Notes: generated by a model not told the origin, from the sequence alone. A stretch of DNA of 64,000 nucleotides from Arcticimaribacter sp965277835 (GCA_965277835.1 OZ255841.1:1240001-1304000), one strand, 5' to 3'; counted from the first letter of the stretch, positions 17,681-27,902 are shown. Translations and numbers: made by a program.

Positions 17681-19539
17681 TGCGAAAATTCTTGTTATCA
17701 GGATTGACTATAATCATAACACTGATATTTATCATTCGATTATTTCAACTACAGATTGTAAATACATCGTATCAAATACTCTCAGAAAACAACGCTGTTC
17801 TTCAAATATTTGACTATCCTGAGCGCGGTTTTATTTATGACCGTAATGGAACATTATTGGCAGCAAATCAAGTTGCCTATGATCTTATGATTATTCCTGA
17901 AAATGTAATCCCTTTTGATACTATTAGCTTATGTAAATTAACTGGAATTGAAAAAAAAGACCTCGTTTCTAATCTTAAAAAGGCGCGGCTTTTTTCTAAG
18001 CGACTCCCCTCAATTATTGTTAGTCAAATTCCAAAAGAAACGTACGCTAAACTCCAAGAGCAGATGTGGAAATTTGAAGGCTTTTTTATTCAAAAAAAAT
18101 CTTTAAGAGATTATCAAATAAATTTTGGCGCGAATGTTTTAGGCTATGTTAGCGAAGTAAACCCAAATGATTTAAAGAAAGATGATTATTATCAATTAGG
18201 CGAACTTATTGGGAAACAAGGCATTGAAAAATCGTATGAAGAGGAACTAAGAGGTGAAAAAGGAAAATATTTTCTTCAAAAAGACCGTTTCAACAGAATC
18301 ATAGGAAAATACAAAGAAGGGACTTTTGATATTGAACCTAAAAAAGCTAAGGATATTTATTTAACTATTGATGCTACGCTTCAAGAATATGGGGAGCTTC
18401 TGATGCAAAATAAACGCGGTGGAATCGTAGCACTAGAGCCTTCAACTGGAGAAATTTTAGCTTTAGTAAGTGCTCCTTCTTTTGACCCCAATTTATTAGT
18501 AGGTAGAAATCGATCTAAAAATTATAGACTTCTTGCCAACGATACATTCTCAAAACCCTTATTCGATCGTGGGCTTCAGGCTTTATATTCCCCTGGATCT
18601 CCTTTAAAAACTTTAAATGCTTTAATAGGTTTACAAGAAGGCGTTATTGAGCCTGAAACTCAATTTTCGTGTAATGGAGGGCATTATTATGCCCGTAACG
18701 CGTTTATGGAATGTCATTGTAAAGTCGGTGCTCAAAATGATCTTTTAATAGGACTTTATAACTCTTGTAACACCTATTTTGCAAATACATATAAACGAAT
18801 AATTGAAAAATATGACACTCCCAGTAGAGGATTAAATCAGTGGAATGAACATTTGAAAAGCTTTGGGTTAGGGAACTATTTGGGATATGACCTTTCGATT
18901 GGTAAACGAGGTTTTATACCAAATGCAAACTATTATAATAGAGTATATAAAGACAGCGGATGGAAAGCACCCACAATAATATCGAACGCAATTGGTCAAG
19001 GCGAAGTTTTAACAACACCAATACAGTTAGCTAACTTTACGGCTGCTATAGCAAATAGAGGATATTATTATACACCTCATTTTTTACGGTCTATAGAAGG
19101 TGATTCTATTCCTAGGGAATTTAGTCGAAAAAAAACAAGTATAGACTCAGTGCATTTTCAAGTTGTTATTGATGGGATGCACCAAACCATTGAAAAAGGG
19201 ACAGCCAGAATAGCACGGATTAATGACATAGAAGTTTGTGGTAAAACAGGTACTGTAGAAAATTTTACTAGAATTGATGGCGAGAGAGTTCAGTTGACAG
19301 ACCATTCAATTTTTGTGGCATTTGCTCCAAAAAACAACCCTAAAATTGCCATCGCTGTGTTTATCGAAAACGGATACTGGGGAAGTAGATGGGCAGCTCC
19401 TATTGCTAGCCTTATGATAGAGAAGTATATAAATAAAGAAGTGAAACGTTCATGGCTTGAAAAACGAATGGTTGAAGGAAGTTTAGAAAATGAATATGCA
19501 AAGCCTCTTTCTGGAAAAACCTTTACTATAAATGAATAA
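17680..19539 (+). CDS. mrdA: Penicillin-binding protein 2, elongation-specific transpeptidase
   Basis: 619 residues. A single N-terminal anchor (about 4-22) is followed by the pedestal domain with PERGFIYDRNGTLLAAN and then the transpeptidase domain. The three active-site motifs are present: Ser307-x-x-Lys310 (SPLK), Ser362-x-Asn364 (SCN) and Lys522-Thr-Gly (KTGT). It cross-links new peptidoglycan during elongation with the glycosyltransferase RodA. rodA begins 8 bases before this stop (overlap 19532-19539). The place of the gene directly after mreD and before rodA fixes the call as PBP2 rather than PBP3. Confidence 0.96.
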   Translation: MRKFLLSGLTIIITLIFIIRLFQLQIVNTSYQILSENNAVLQIFDYPERGFIYDRNGTLLAANQVAYDLMIIPENVIPFDTISLCKLTGIEKKDLVSNLKKARLFSKRLPSIIVSQIPKETYAKLQEQMWKFEGFFIQKKSLRDYQINFGANVLGYVSEVNPNDLKKDDYYQLGELIGKQGIEKSYEEELRGEKGKYFLQKDRFNRIIGKYKEGTFDIEPKKAKDIYLTIDATLQEYGELLMQNKRGGIVALEPSTGEILALVSAPSFDPNLLVGRNRSKNYRLLANDTFSKPLFDRGLQALYSPGSPLKTLNALIGLQEGVIEPETQFSCNGGHYYARNAFMECHCKVGAQNDLLIGLYNSCNTYFANTYKRIIEKYDTPSRGLNQWNEHLKSFGLGNYLGYDLSIGKRGFIPNANYYNRVYKDSGWKAPTIISNAIGQGEVLTTPIQLANFTAAIANRGYYYTPHFLRSIEGDSIPREFSRKKTSIDSVHFQVVIDGMHQTIEKGTARIARINDIEVCGKTGTVENFTRIDGERVQLTDHSIFVAFAPKNNPKIAIAVFIENGYWGSRWAAPIASLMIEKYINKEVKRSWLEKRMVEGSLENEYAKPLSGKTFTINE

Positions 19540-20782
19540 GATTTTCTACAGACTAGATTGGATGACTATTTTACTATATCTATTTTTAGTAGGGTTTGGA
19601 TTAATAAATATATACTCTACAGAATATAATGAAGAATTTAATTTTTTTAATTTTAAAACAGCTGCTGGAAAACAGTTTATATTTTCTATTGTAAGTATTA
19701 TATTATTCGTGATTATTCTGTTTTCTAAGCCAAAGTTTTTTGAGCTTTTTTCAAACTTTTTTTATTTAATAACAATACTACTTTTATTAGGGTTATTCTT
19801 CTTTGGCGAAAAAATTTCTGGAGCAACTTCTTGGTATGCAGTCGGTGGAATTGGGCTACAACCCTCGGAGTTTAGTAAAGTAGCAACGGCATTAGTTATG
19901 GCGAAATTTTTAAGTAAAATACAAATTAATATAAAAGAACTGAAATCATTATTACAAGGTGTTTTTATTATTGCACTTCCCATGGTTTTGATTATTCTTC
20001 AACCAGATGCAGGAACTACTTTAGTTTTTGGGGCTTTCTTTTTTGTGCTTTTTAGAGAGGGTTTAAATGCTGCTTTTTTATTATTTATTGCTGGGCTAAT
20101 ATTATTTTTCATTTTTACACTACTCGCTCCTATTTCCTTTGTTTTTGCGTCTATCGTTGTGCTTTCAGCATCTTTATATTTTTTCGCGAAAAAACTTAAC
20201 AAAAAAGCTCCTATCCTTCCTTATTTATTGGTTATTCTTGTAACCTGTACGTATGTATATTCAGTAGATTATATTTTTAATAATATTTTTGAGCAACGCC
20301 ATAGAGATCGCGTAAATATTATTTTAGGAAAAGAAGTTGATAACCAAGGAATAGGATATAATACTAATCAATCGAAAATTGCAATTGGCTCTGGTGGATG
20401 GAATGGTAAAGGGTTTCTTCAAGGAACTCAAACTAAAGGAGGTTTTGTCCCCGAACAACATACAGACTACATATTCAGTACTATTGGTGAAGAGTGGGGT
20501 TTTTCTGGGAGTGTATTGGTTGTCCTTGCATTTTGTACCTTAATTATAAGAATACTTTATAGAGCCGAAAAACTTAAAAACAAATTTGCTCGACTTTATG
20601 GACACGGTGTAGCGGCTGTTCTTTTTACGCATTTTTTTATTAATACAGGAATGTGCTTAGGGCTTGTACCTACTATTGGAATACCGTTGCCTTTTATAAG
20701 CTATGGAGGTTCAAGTTTGCTAGCATTTAGCTGCTTACTTTTTATTTTCTTAAATATGGATGCTAACCGCTTAAGCGAGTAA
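19532..20782 (+). CDS. rodA: SEDS peptidoglycan glycosyltransferase RodA
   Basis: 416 residues with about ten membrane segments. SEDS motifs are visible: ATSWYAVGGIGLQPSEFSK, LQPDAGTTLVFG, the extracytoplasmic stretch IGSGGWNGKGFLQGTQTKGGFVPEQHTDYIF and the ending PTIGIPLPFISYGGSS. It polymerises lipid II into glycan strands with PBP2. Last gene of the shape operon, overlapping mrdA by 8 bases. It converges on the protease gene with 28 bases between stops and no evident terminator. Confidence 0.96.
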   Translation: MNKIFYRLDWMTILLYLFLVGFGLINIYSTEYNEEFNFFNFKTAAGKQFIFSIVSIILFVIILFSKPKFFELFSNFFYLITILLLLGLFFFGEKISGATSWYAVGGIGLQPSEFSKVATALVMAKFLSKIQINIKELKSLLQGVFIIALPMVLIILQPDAGTTLVFGAFFFVLFREGLNAAFLLFIAGLILFFIFTLLAPISFVFASIVVLSASLYFFAKKLNKKAPILPYLLVILVTCTYVYSVDYIFNNIFEQRHRDRVNIILGKEVDNQGIGYNTNQSKIAIGSGGWNGKGFLQGTQTKGGFVPEQHTDYIFSTIGEEWGFSGSVLVVLAFCTLIIRILYRAEKLKNKFARLYGHGVAAVLFTHFFINTGMCLGLVPTIGIPLPFISYGGSSLLAFSCLLFIFLNMDANRLSE

Positions 20783-20810
20783 AAGTGATTTTATTCAACG
20801 CCTATAAAGA

Positions 20811-22943
20811 CTATTCCTCATTATTATTAGCAGCAAGTTTATTAAGCTCTTTCAAAGGTCTATTAAGGTCTTGAAGTACACTCACAGCTTCGTATAAATA
20901 AATATCTTTAATTAAACTTTCTTCCCAACGATTTCTACGTTCTTTTAAATCTGCATTTTCTTCAAGCTCAGGTAAGTCTGCATTTAAGGTCTCTAAAACA
21001 AAATCAGATTTGAATTCATTTAGTTCATTGTATTTAGCAGTTTCGTCCTCTTTCGCTTTACGATTAGCTATAAATTTTTCGTAATTCAAAGAGTATTGAT
21101 TATCATCTTGCTGGTCTTTAATCCACATTGCATGCTCATTGATTAATTTCATATAAGAATTATCATTAATCCTTTTTTTGCTTTGTTCAATAGCATAATC
21201 GAAATTAGAATTATTAGACCAACTCTCGAAAGAAGCCGGCGAAATTTGATCCCATGACAATGGGTTATCTTGAGACCTTTCTCCAGTATCGACATAAGAG
21301 TATCTACCAGGAAGAATAACATCACTTTTTACACCTTCTAATTGAGTTGAACCACCATTTACTCTATAAAATTTATCTGTAGTAACCTTCATCGCCCCTA
21401 AGTTTCCATGGGTATTATTAGACACAATTTGGTCTAAGGTTATAACATTTTGAACTGTCCCTTTTCCAAAAGTTTGTTTACTACCAATAACAATAGCACG
21501 CTTATAATCTTGTAGGGCAGCTGCAATTATTTCTGAAGCTGATGCCGAAAACTCATTAACCATTACGACTAAAGAGCCGTCCCAATAAATATTAGAGTCT
21601 CTGTCTTCAAAAACTTGTTTTTTTCCTCCAGTTGACTTTACCTGAACTATAGGGCCATCTTTAATAAAATAACCTGTCATGTCAACAACAGTTTGAAGAG
21701 ACCCTCCTCCATTGTTTCTTAAATCAAGTATAATACCTTCAACATTTTCGTTTTTAAGTTTTTCTATTTCTTTTTTTACATCAGTTGCAGCATTTCGTTC
21801 GCCATAGTCATTAGAGTCTACATAAAATTTTGGCAAATGAATAAGTCCATACTTTTCACCTTCTTTAATAATTACACTAGATTTAGCAAAGGATTCTTCT
21901 AGCTCAACAACATCACGAGTAATCGTTATAACTTCGATGGTTCCATCGACATGTTTTACTGTTAAATATACATTAGTGCCTTTAGGGCCTTTTATTAGTT
22001 TAACAACATTGTCTAATCGCATACCCGAAACATCTACAGGCTCTTCATTTTCTTGTGCAACTTTTAATATAATATCTTCAACTTCTAATAATTTATCGCG
22101 CCAAACTGGTCCTCCAGAAATAATTTCAACAATTTTAACCTGTTGGTTTGTTTTTTGAAGCCGTGCCCCAATACCTTCAAATTTTCCTGACATACTTTGA
22201 TCAAAAAGTTCTTTTTCTTGCGGTGCAAAATAAGCAGTATGAGGATCAAATTGTGTAGTAATAGCATTTAGGTATAAAGAAAAATAATCTCTACGCTCCA
22301 AATCGTTTCGAAGTTCAAAAAAGATATCCATATTATCTTTTGTTATAGCACGGGCTTGTTTTTCTAGCTCTACATCCGAGATCATTTGATACGTGCTATC
22401 CTTTTCAAACTTTTTTAGTTCCTCTTCTTTTTTATCAGTATAAATTCCAAGAGTAGAGAATTTAAAATATTGAAGCCATCTGCTTTTAAGTTCCGAGAGA
22501 GATTCGGTATACTCTATTTCATCATAATCTAAATTAATATCTTCTTCTTTTGAAAAATCGAAAGGACGTTCTAAAAGCGGCTTATAAAACGTTTCGATTT
22601 GGGCTAAACGCTGAGCGTATTTTCGGTAGCTATATTCAAAAAAATCTAGCTTAGACTCTCTAATTTGATTATCTAATTCGGTTTTATATAAACTAAGGTT
22701 ATCAACATCTGCTTTAATGAAAAAACGCCGATTACCGTCTAGGCTTTCCATATAATTCATGAAAAGGTTTTCTGAGAATACATCATCAATGTCTTCGGGG
22801 TTATAATGTCCTCGTTCTAAAACATAGGTTACAATTTCAATTAATAATTTGTCTTTTTCAGGGGTTGGTTCTTTAAAAAAAGAAAAACCATAAATTATAC
22901 CGAGTATAACGCCACTTAGAACTAAAAGTTTTATTTTTTTCAT
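20811..22943 (-). CDS. prc: Carboxy-terminal (tail-specific) processing protease, S41 family
   Basis: 710 residues with an N-terminal hydrophobic signal or anchor (about 5-20). Long N-terminal domain, PDZ domain (about 240-330, GIGARLQKTNQQVKIVEII), then the peptidase core with LDLRNNGGGS, the serine in VNEFSASASEIIAAALQDY and the lysine in GSKQTFGKGTVQ, and a C-terminal DUF3340-like part. This is the Prc/Tsp type that degrades or trims proteins in the periplasm. A second, shorter S41 protease (43381-44964) is of the CtpA type. Monocistronic; the 211-base gap to surE shows no gene. Confidence 0.93.
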   Translation of the reverse strand: MKKIKLLVLSGVILGIIYGFSFFKEPTPEKDKLLIEIVTYVLERGHYNPEDIDDVFSENLFMNYMESLDGNRRFFIKADVDNLSLYKTELDNQIRESKLDFFEYSYRKYAQRLAQIETFYKPLLERPFDFSKEEDINLDYDEIEYTESLSELKSRWLQYFKFSTLGIYTDKKEEELKKFEKDSTYQMISDVELEKQARAITKDNMDIFFELRNDLERRDYFSLYLNAITTQFDPHTAYFAPQEKELFDQSMSGKFEGIGARLQKTNQQVKIVEIISGGPVWRDKLLEVEDIILKVAQENEEPVDVSGMRLDNVVKLIKGPKGTNVYLTVKHVDGTIEVITITRDVVELEESFAKSSVIIKEGEKYGLIHLPKFYVDSNDYGERNAATDVKKEIEKLKNENVEGIILDLRNNGGGSLQTVVDMTGYFIKDGPIVQVKSTGGKKQVFEDRDSNIYWDGSLVVMVNEFSASASEIIAAALQDYKRAIVIGSKQTFGKGTVQNVITLDQIVSNNTHGNLGAMKVTTDKFYRVNGGSTQLEGVKSDVILPGRYSYVDTGERSQDNPLSWDQISPASFESWSNNSNFDYAIEQSKKRINDNSYMKLINEHAMWIKDQQDDNQYSLNYEKFIANRKAKEDETAKYNELNEFKSDFVLETLNADLPELEENADLKERRNRWEESLIKDIYLYEAVSVLQDLNRPLKELNKLAANNNEE

Positions 22944-23154
22944 AGTTGTATTCTATCGTTTTAAAATTTAACCCACATCTTTAATAATAATTATTCAACT
23001 GCAAAACTTACTAAACTATGTAGATAAGGTAAAATATTACGATACTAAAGTAGTAAATACAAAACCTTTCCCAAAGCAAGGCTTCGTTTTTTGTATTTAA
23101 TTAACAACCTTAGCCCTCTATAAATTTCTTACTTTAGCATAAAGTACAAAAAAC

Positions 23155-23928
23155 ATGAATAAAAGACCATTAATACTGGTAACTAATGATGATGGAATAA
23201 CTGCTCCAGGGATTCGAACACTTATTAAAGTTATGAATACCATTGGAGATGTAATTGTTGTTGCTCCTGACAGCCCTCAGTCTGCTATGGGGCATGCAAT
23301 CACCGTGAATACAACTTTATATTGCAGCGAAATAAAAGATGTAGATGGGCCACAAAAAGAGTATCAATGTTCGGGTACACCCGTAGATTGCGTGAAACTT
23401 GCAATAAGAGAACTTTTAGATAGAAAACCCGATATATGTGTTTCAGGGATTAATCACGGTTCAAATTCATCAATTAATGTGGTCTATTCTGGGACAATGA
23501 GCGCAGCAGTTGAGGCTGGAATGGAAGGCATCCCCGCCATAGGTTTTTCGCTTTTAGATTATAGTTGGGACGCTAATTTTGAACCTTTAAAACCTTTTAT
23601 AGAAAAAATAACACGAACGGTATTAAAGGAACATCGCTCTAATGTAATTTTAAATGTAAATTTTCCTCTTCTTCCAGAAGAAAAAATTAAAGGAATTCGG
23701 ATTTGCCGTCAAGCAAAAGCAAGTTGGATAGAAAAATTTGACAAACGACAAAGCCCTATGGGAAGAGATTACTATTGGATGACAGGAGAATTTATTAATG
23801 AAGACGAAGGAGAAGATACCGATGAATGGGCACTTAGTAATGGTTATATTTCTATTGTCCCAACGCAATTTGACCTTACAGCACATCATACCATTGAAGA
23901 ACTTAATACTTGGAAGTTTGAAAATTAA
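23155..23928 (+). CDS. surE: 5'/3'-nucleotidase SurE
   Basis: 257 residues. Metal-binding N-terminus LVTNDDGITAPG with Asn11, Asp12 and Asp13, then APDSPQSAMGHAIT, GTPVDCVKL and the SGINHGSN segment. SurE dephosphorylates nucleoside monophosphates (and polyphosphate in some species) in the cytoplasm. Its end overlaps the next gene if that starts at TTG 23918. surE, the small membrane gene and lpxB form a compact block seen in many flavobacteria, by recall. Confidence 0.95.
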   Translation: MNKRPLILVTNDDGITAPGIRTLIKVMNTIGDVIVVAPDSPQSAMGHAITVNTTLYCSEIKDVDGPQKEYQCSGTPVDCVKLAIRELLDRKPDICVSGINHGSNSSINVVYSGTMSAAVEAGMEGIPAIGFSLLDYSWDANFEPLKPFIEKITRTVLKEHRSNVILNVNFPLLPEEKIKGIRICRQAKASWIEKFDKRQSPMGRDYYWMTGEFINEDEGEDTDEWALSNGYISIVPTQFDLTAHHTIEELNTWKFEN

Positions 23929-24199
23929 AGAACGTTTAATTGGGATAGCATCAGGAATTATTCTGACTTCAATTGGTGCTACTATTTTTATATTATTTTT
24001 CTCTGACATGAGCGTTTCAGATGGTTTTTATGTACTTTATTTACAAAAAAAGCTAGGCGCTCTATTAAGTATTGGAGCCTTATTAAATATTCCTGTATTT
24101 TTTATTTTTATAAATAGAAAACTCTACGGAAGGGCTTATGGTCTTCTAGGATTATTGTTTTTACTTGTGGTTATAATAGCATTACTTAAATTCATATAG
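23918..24199 (+). CDS. Small membrane protein between surE and lpxB
   Basis: 93 residues if started at TTG 23918 (KIKERLIGIASG...). The longest frame begins at 23798, but its first 40 residues lie inside surE in another frame and look like a shadow. Three hydrophobic segments (about 10-30, 45-62, 70-92). It overlaps the surE stop by 11 bases and ends 2 bases before lpxB. No known domain recognised; such a gene is commonly found at this position in flavobacterial genomes. Role unknown, possibly envelope-related from its place beside lpxB. Confidence 0.7.
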   Translation: MKIKERLIGIASGIILTSIGATIFILFFSDMSVSDGFYVLYLQKKLGALLSIGALLNIPVFFIFINRKLYGRAYGLLGLLFLLVVIIALLKFI

Positions 24200-24201
24200 C
24201 T

Positions 24202-25326
24202 TTGAAATATTACATTATTGCGGGAGAAGCGTCGGGAGATTTACATGCATCGAACCTTATGAAGGCAATTATGTCTAAAGACCCCGATGCCTCGTTTAGG
24301 TTTTTCGGCGGAGATAAAATGAAAGGCATAGGAGGCACTTTAGTAAAGCACTACCGCGACCTTGCTTTTATGGGGTTTTGGGAAGTATTTATCAATCTAT
24401 TTACCATTTTAAAAAATATTGCTTTTTGCAAAAAAGATATTATAGAATATAAGCCCGATGCAATTATATATATTGATTACCCTGGTTTTAACCTTAGAAT
24501 AGCTAAATGGGCAAAAAAAGAAGGGTTTAAAAATTTATATTATATAAGCCCACAAATATGGGCGTGGAAAGAAAATAGAATTAAAAGTATAAGACGGGAT
24601 TTAGATGCGCTTTATGTGATTCTTCCCTTTGAAAAAGAATATTATAAAAAGACACATAACTATAACGTGAACTACGTAGGGAGTCCATTAGCAGATGTGG
24701 TTCAAGAGGTTTTAAAAGAGAAAGATGATTTTCTTGAAACGCAGGGTATCAACATAAACACTAAAATTATAGCATTGTTACCTGGTAGTAGAAAGCAGGA
24801 AATCATAAAAATGATACCTACTTTTCTTAAAGTCATCAAACGCTTTCCAGACTTTAAATTTATAATTGCTGTAGCACCTGGTATAGATTTTAATTGGTAT
24901 CAGCAATTTCTTAAAAACGAGAATGTTCTTTTAGTACAAAACCAAACACACCAGCTTTTAAAAAACAGCTATGCTGCAATTGTAACTAGTGGCACAGCTA
25001 CTTTGGAAACAGCATTGTTTAGGGTTCCTCAAATAGTCTGTTATAAGAGTAGCTATTTGAGTTATCAAATAGCTAAACGTATTATCACACTACCCTATAT
25101 TTCTTTAGTAAACTTAATTATGGATAAAGAAATAGTATCTGAGATTTTGCAAAACGATTTTACTGTAGATAGAATTGAACATGAATTACGTTTGATAACA
25201 GCTTCTGAAAAAAGAGAACAACAGCTAAAAAGCTATGAACAACTAGCTGAGAAACTATCCGCAGGGGGAGCTAGTATAAAAACAGCAGAAGCAATGGTAA
25301 CCCTTCTTCGAAAAAGTATGGTGTAA
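24202..25326 (+). CDS. lpxB: Lipid-A-disaccharide synthase
   Basis: 374 residues, GT19. It joins UDP-2,3-diacylglucosamine and lipid X to form the lipid A disaccharide at the inner face of the inner membrane. N-terminal YYIIAGEASGDLHASNL, then FFGGDKM, IDYPGFNLRIAKWAKK, YYISPQIWAWKENR, LLPGSRKQEI and the late TSGTATLETAL are all family motifs. Start is TTG 24202, the only one giving the correct N-terminus. It belongs to the surE block and is followed after 18 bases by comEC. Confidence 0.96.
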   Translation: MKYYIIAGEASGDLHASNLMKAIMSKDPDASFRFFGGDKMKGIGGTLVKHYRDLAFMGFWEVFINLFTILKNIAFCKKDIIEYKPDAIIYIDYPGFNLRIAKWAKKEGFKNLYYISPQIWAWKENRIKSIRRDLDALYVILPFEKEYYKKTHNYNVNYVGSPLADVVQEVLKEKDDFLETQGININTKIIALLPGSRKQEIIKMIPTFLKVIKRFPDFKFIIAVAPGIDFNWYQQFLKNENVLLVQNQTHQLLKNSYAAIVTSGTATLETALFRVPQIVCYKSSYLSYQIAKRIITLPYISLVNLIMDKEIVSEILQNDFTVDRIEHELRLITASEKREQQLKSYEQLAEKLSAGGASIKTAEAMVTLLRKSMV

Positions 25327-25344
25327 AATCTATACTTTTATAAA

Positions 25345-27387
25345 GTGATACTTCAAAATTTCGCTTTAATCCCCATAATAATTTGTTTCGCTTTTGGTGT
25401 TGTTACTGGTCTTTTTACCGAAATACAAGTCTTTACTTTCAATTTCAAAATATTACTCCCTCTTTGTTTAGTCGGTACTTTTCTTTCGTGGGTACTTAGA
25501 AAAAGAAACCCTTTTGTGTTAACTTTTTTGATTGGAATACTTAGCTTTTTTATTGGAGTTAACTCTGGATCATTATCAAAACGAATTGATAAATCGCATT
25601 ACTCTAAGGCGTACTCGATGAATCAGAATAATGTGTTGAATGTTTTGATAACAGATAAATTAAGAAGCACAAGCAAATACTATAAATATTATGGGAATGT
25701 AATTAGTGTCAATGAGAACAAAACAAAAGGTAAACTTTTAATACACATAATAAAGAGCCATTCTCCTGGGCTTAGTTTGGGCTCAGTTATCGAAACGAGT
25801 ACTTATATACAACCCATTAAGGGGGCAAATAATATTGGAGGTTTTAACTATAAATTGTATTTGCAGAGGCTTGGTATTTTTCATCAAATTCAGTTAAATA
25901 AAAATAATTTTTGCCAAAAAAAGGATACCTCTAAATCATTTCTAAGCACTCTTCTAAAATTTAAGCAACGACTAATAAATGCTTTAAAAGAAAGTGAATT
26001 TAACGAAGACACAAAACAGTTACTAATGGCTATGCTTATTGGAGAGCGGAATGAACTTGACCGCGTATGGGTTGACCGATATGTCCGTGCAGGGGTTGTT
26101 CATATTTTAGCGATTTCAGGTTTACATGTGGGTTTATTGATGTTGCTCTTCGGTTGGTTTTTTCGTCCAGCACTTTTATTTAAGCACGGGCACTATTACC
26201 AAGTTTTGTTGGTTATTTTATGTTTGTGGATATATGTAGCTTTAACAGGGTTTGGGCCTTCAACCATTCGCGCAGGAGTTATGTTTTCATTTTTTAGTAT
26301 TGGCAAATACATTAAACGTAGTCCTCCTACTTTGTTTTACTTAATATTATCTTTTGGGATATTGGTCTTTATAAATCCAAATAATTTAACCCAAGTAGGT
26401 TTTCAATTAAGTTATCTAGCCGTTTTAGGAATATTATTAATACAACCTTTACTATATAAACTAATAACGGTTAAGAATAATTATCTCAATTGGTTTTGGA
26501 AAATGACAACAGTTACCTTAGCGGCACAGATAGCGGTTACTCCTTTATGTATATATTATTTTAATCAATTCCCAGGGCTATTTCTTCTATCAAATTGGGT
26601 CGTATTACCTTTTGTTTCTCTTTTCCTTTACCTTGGGGTGGCTAGCTTTGTTCTTATCTACATAAAATTACTGCCAAACCTAGTTGTAAATTTAATGGAT
26701 GGAATGACATTATTTTTAAATCAATTTGTAGCGTGGGTTTCAAAACAAGAGATTTTTTTCATTCAAAATTTATATGTGTCAAAACATGAAATACTCTTGT
26801 GTTATGGGGTTCTAGTTCTTTTATACTTAGGAATAATAAGAGCAAGGAGGGTAACAATAACAACTCTTTTTGTCGGATTAGTTTGCCTTCAATTATATTC
26901 ATTCAAAGCCAAGGCAGAATCTAATAAGTCCGAATTTATTGTGGTTAATAATGTTTATGAAAAAACTTTAATTATTCATAAAAAAGAGAACACAGCCAAT
27001 ATATTGTCTTCAAAGAAAGCTAGAGAAACAGACCGAATAATAAGCGATTTAAAAAAAGAATATACGATAGATTCTATCAAATACACTCCTCTACAAAATA
27101 GCTATACGTTTGGCAATAAAAGAATATTAATTATAGATAGTAATTGGATGGAACAGCTCAATTTGAACAAAGGAGAAGACGTAATTATACTTTTGACACA
27201 AAGTGCAAAGGTAAACTTGGATTTTATTTTAAAACACAATAAAATTAGTATGGTTATTGCTGACGGGAGTAATTACCCTAGTTTCAGAGAAAAATGGTCA
27301 AAAACTTGTGAAAAGTGGAATGTAAAATATCACGATACACAAAAGCAAGGCGCTTATTTCCTTCTTGCACGAAATCGAGGAATATAG
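25345..27387 (+). CDS. comEC: ComEC/Rec2-family DNA uptake channel protein
   Basis: 680 residues, start GTG 25345. N-terminal membrane segments, a DUF4131-type soluble part (about 95-190), then the competence domain with MLIGERNELDRVW, GVVHILAISGLHVGLL, ALTGFGPSTIRAGVM and QLSYLAVLGI, and about eight more membrane helices. In competent bacteria ComEC carries single-stranded DNA across the inner membrane. The C-terminal 170 residues lack the HxHxDH metallo-beta-lactamase signature found in longer ComEC forms. The 3' end overlaps the convergent thioredoxin gene by 34 bases. Confidence 0.9.
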   Translation: MILQNFALIPIIICFAFGVVTGLFTEIQVFTFNFKILLPLCLVGTFLSWVLRKRNPFVLTFLIGILSFFIGVNSGSLSKRIDKSHYSKAYSMNQNNVLNVLITDKLRSTSKYYKYYGNVISVNENKTKGKLLIHIIKSHSPGLSLGSVIETSTYIQPIKGANNIGGFNYKLYLQRLGIFHQIQLNKNNFCQKKDTSKSFLSTLLKFKQRLINALKESEFNEDTKQLLMAMLIGERNELDRVWVDRYVRAGVVHILAISGLHVGLLMLLFGWFFRPALLFKHGHYYQVLLVILCLWIYVALTGFGPSTIRAGVMFSFFSIGKYIKRSPPTLFYLILSFGILVFINPNNLTQVGFQLSYLAVLGILLIQPLLYKLITVKNNYLNWFWKMTTVTLAAQIAVTPLCIYYFNQFPGLFLLSNWVVLPFVSLFLYLGVASFVLIYIKLLPNLVVNLMDGMTLFLNQFVAWVSKQEIFFIQNLYVSKHEILLCYGVLVLLYLGIIRARRVTITTLFVGLVCLQLYSFKAKAESNKSEFIVVNNVYEKTLIIHKKENTANILSSKKARETDRIISDLKKEYTIDSIKYTPLQNSYTFGNKRILIIDSNWMEQLNLNKGEDVIILLTQSAKVNLDFILKHNKISMVIADGSNYPSFREKWSKTCEKWNVKYHDTQKQGAYFLLARNRGI

Positions 27388-27902
27388 TTTTTCAAATAAT
27401 TTTTTAAATCATCGGGTTTTTGAAATACCATATAATCTCCTTGCTTAATCATTTTAAGATAGGGTTCAAGTTGTTGTGCCGTGTGATACCCTAAGATAGG
27501 TATAATAGGATCGCCATCTTCACTTAAAAAAATCATTGCAGGATAGCCTTTTATTGCTAAAAACTGTGTGAACTCATGTGTAGCATTTCTTCCTTTTTTA
27601 TTTTTATCATAATTAGGGTTTCGAAATGTGCGGTCATAAAATTTAATTTCTTCATCTCCTTCCGCATTAAATTTCACCGCATAATAATTTTCGGAAACGT
27701 ATCGTATAAGGTCGGGGTTTGTAAACGTGTTTTTATCTAACAATTTACAGGGCCCACACCAATGGGTATAAACGTCCATAAATATTTTTTTGGGTACTTC
27801 TTTTTGTGCCTCTAAAGCTTCGGATAAACTCATCCATTTAATTTGTTGACCTAGGGCACTTACTGAAAACAGTAAGAATAAAATGATAATATTTCGTTTC
27901 AT
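27354..27902 (-). CDS. Exported thioredoxin-fold protein (CGPC)
   Basis: 182 residues with a signal peptide ending near ALGQQ (about residue 19). The active site is THWCGPCK with Cys49 and Cys52, followed by a thioredoxin fold with KGYPAMIFLSEDG (cis-Pro). Expected to be a periplasmic thiol-disulfide protein. It is the third gene of a minus-strand unit after the DPP-IV peptidase and POT transporter (13-base gap), which suggests a link to peptide use or to folding of that peptidase; this is inference. Its last 34 bases overlap comEC on the other strand. Confidence 0.88.
   Translation of the reverse strand: MKRNIIILFLLFSVSALGQQIKWMSLSEALEAQKEVPKKIFMDVYTHWCGPCKLLDKNTFTNPDLIRYVSENYYAVKFNAEGDEEIKFYDRTFRNPNYDKNKKGRNATHEFTQFLAIKGYPAMIFLSEDGDPIIPILGYHTAQQLEPYLKMIKQGDYMVFQKPDDLKNYLKNYIPRFRARRK

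Noticed and set aside
23798..23917. Longer start for the small membrane protein inside surE
   Set aside because: These 40 residues lie fully within surE in another frame and lack the hydrophobic style of the rest; TTG 23918 gives a normal overlap.
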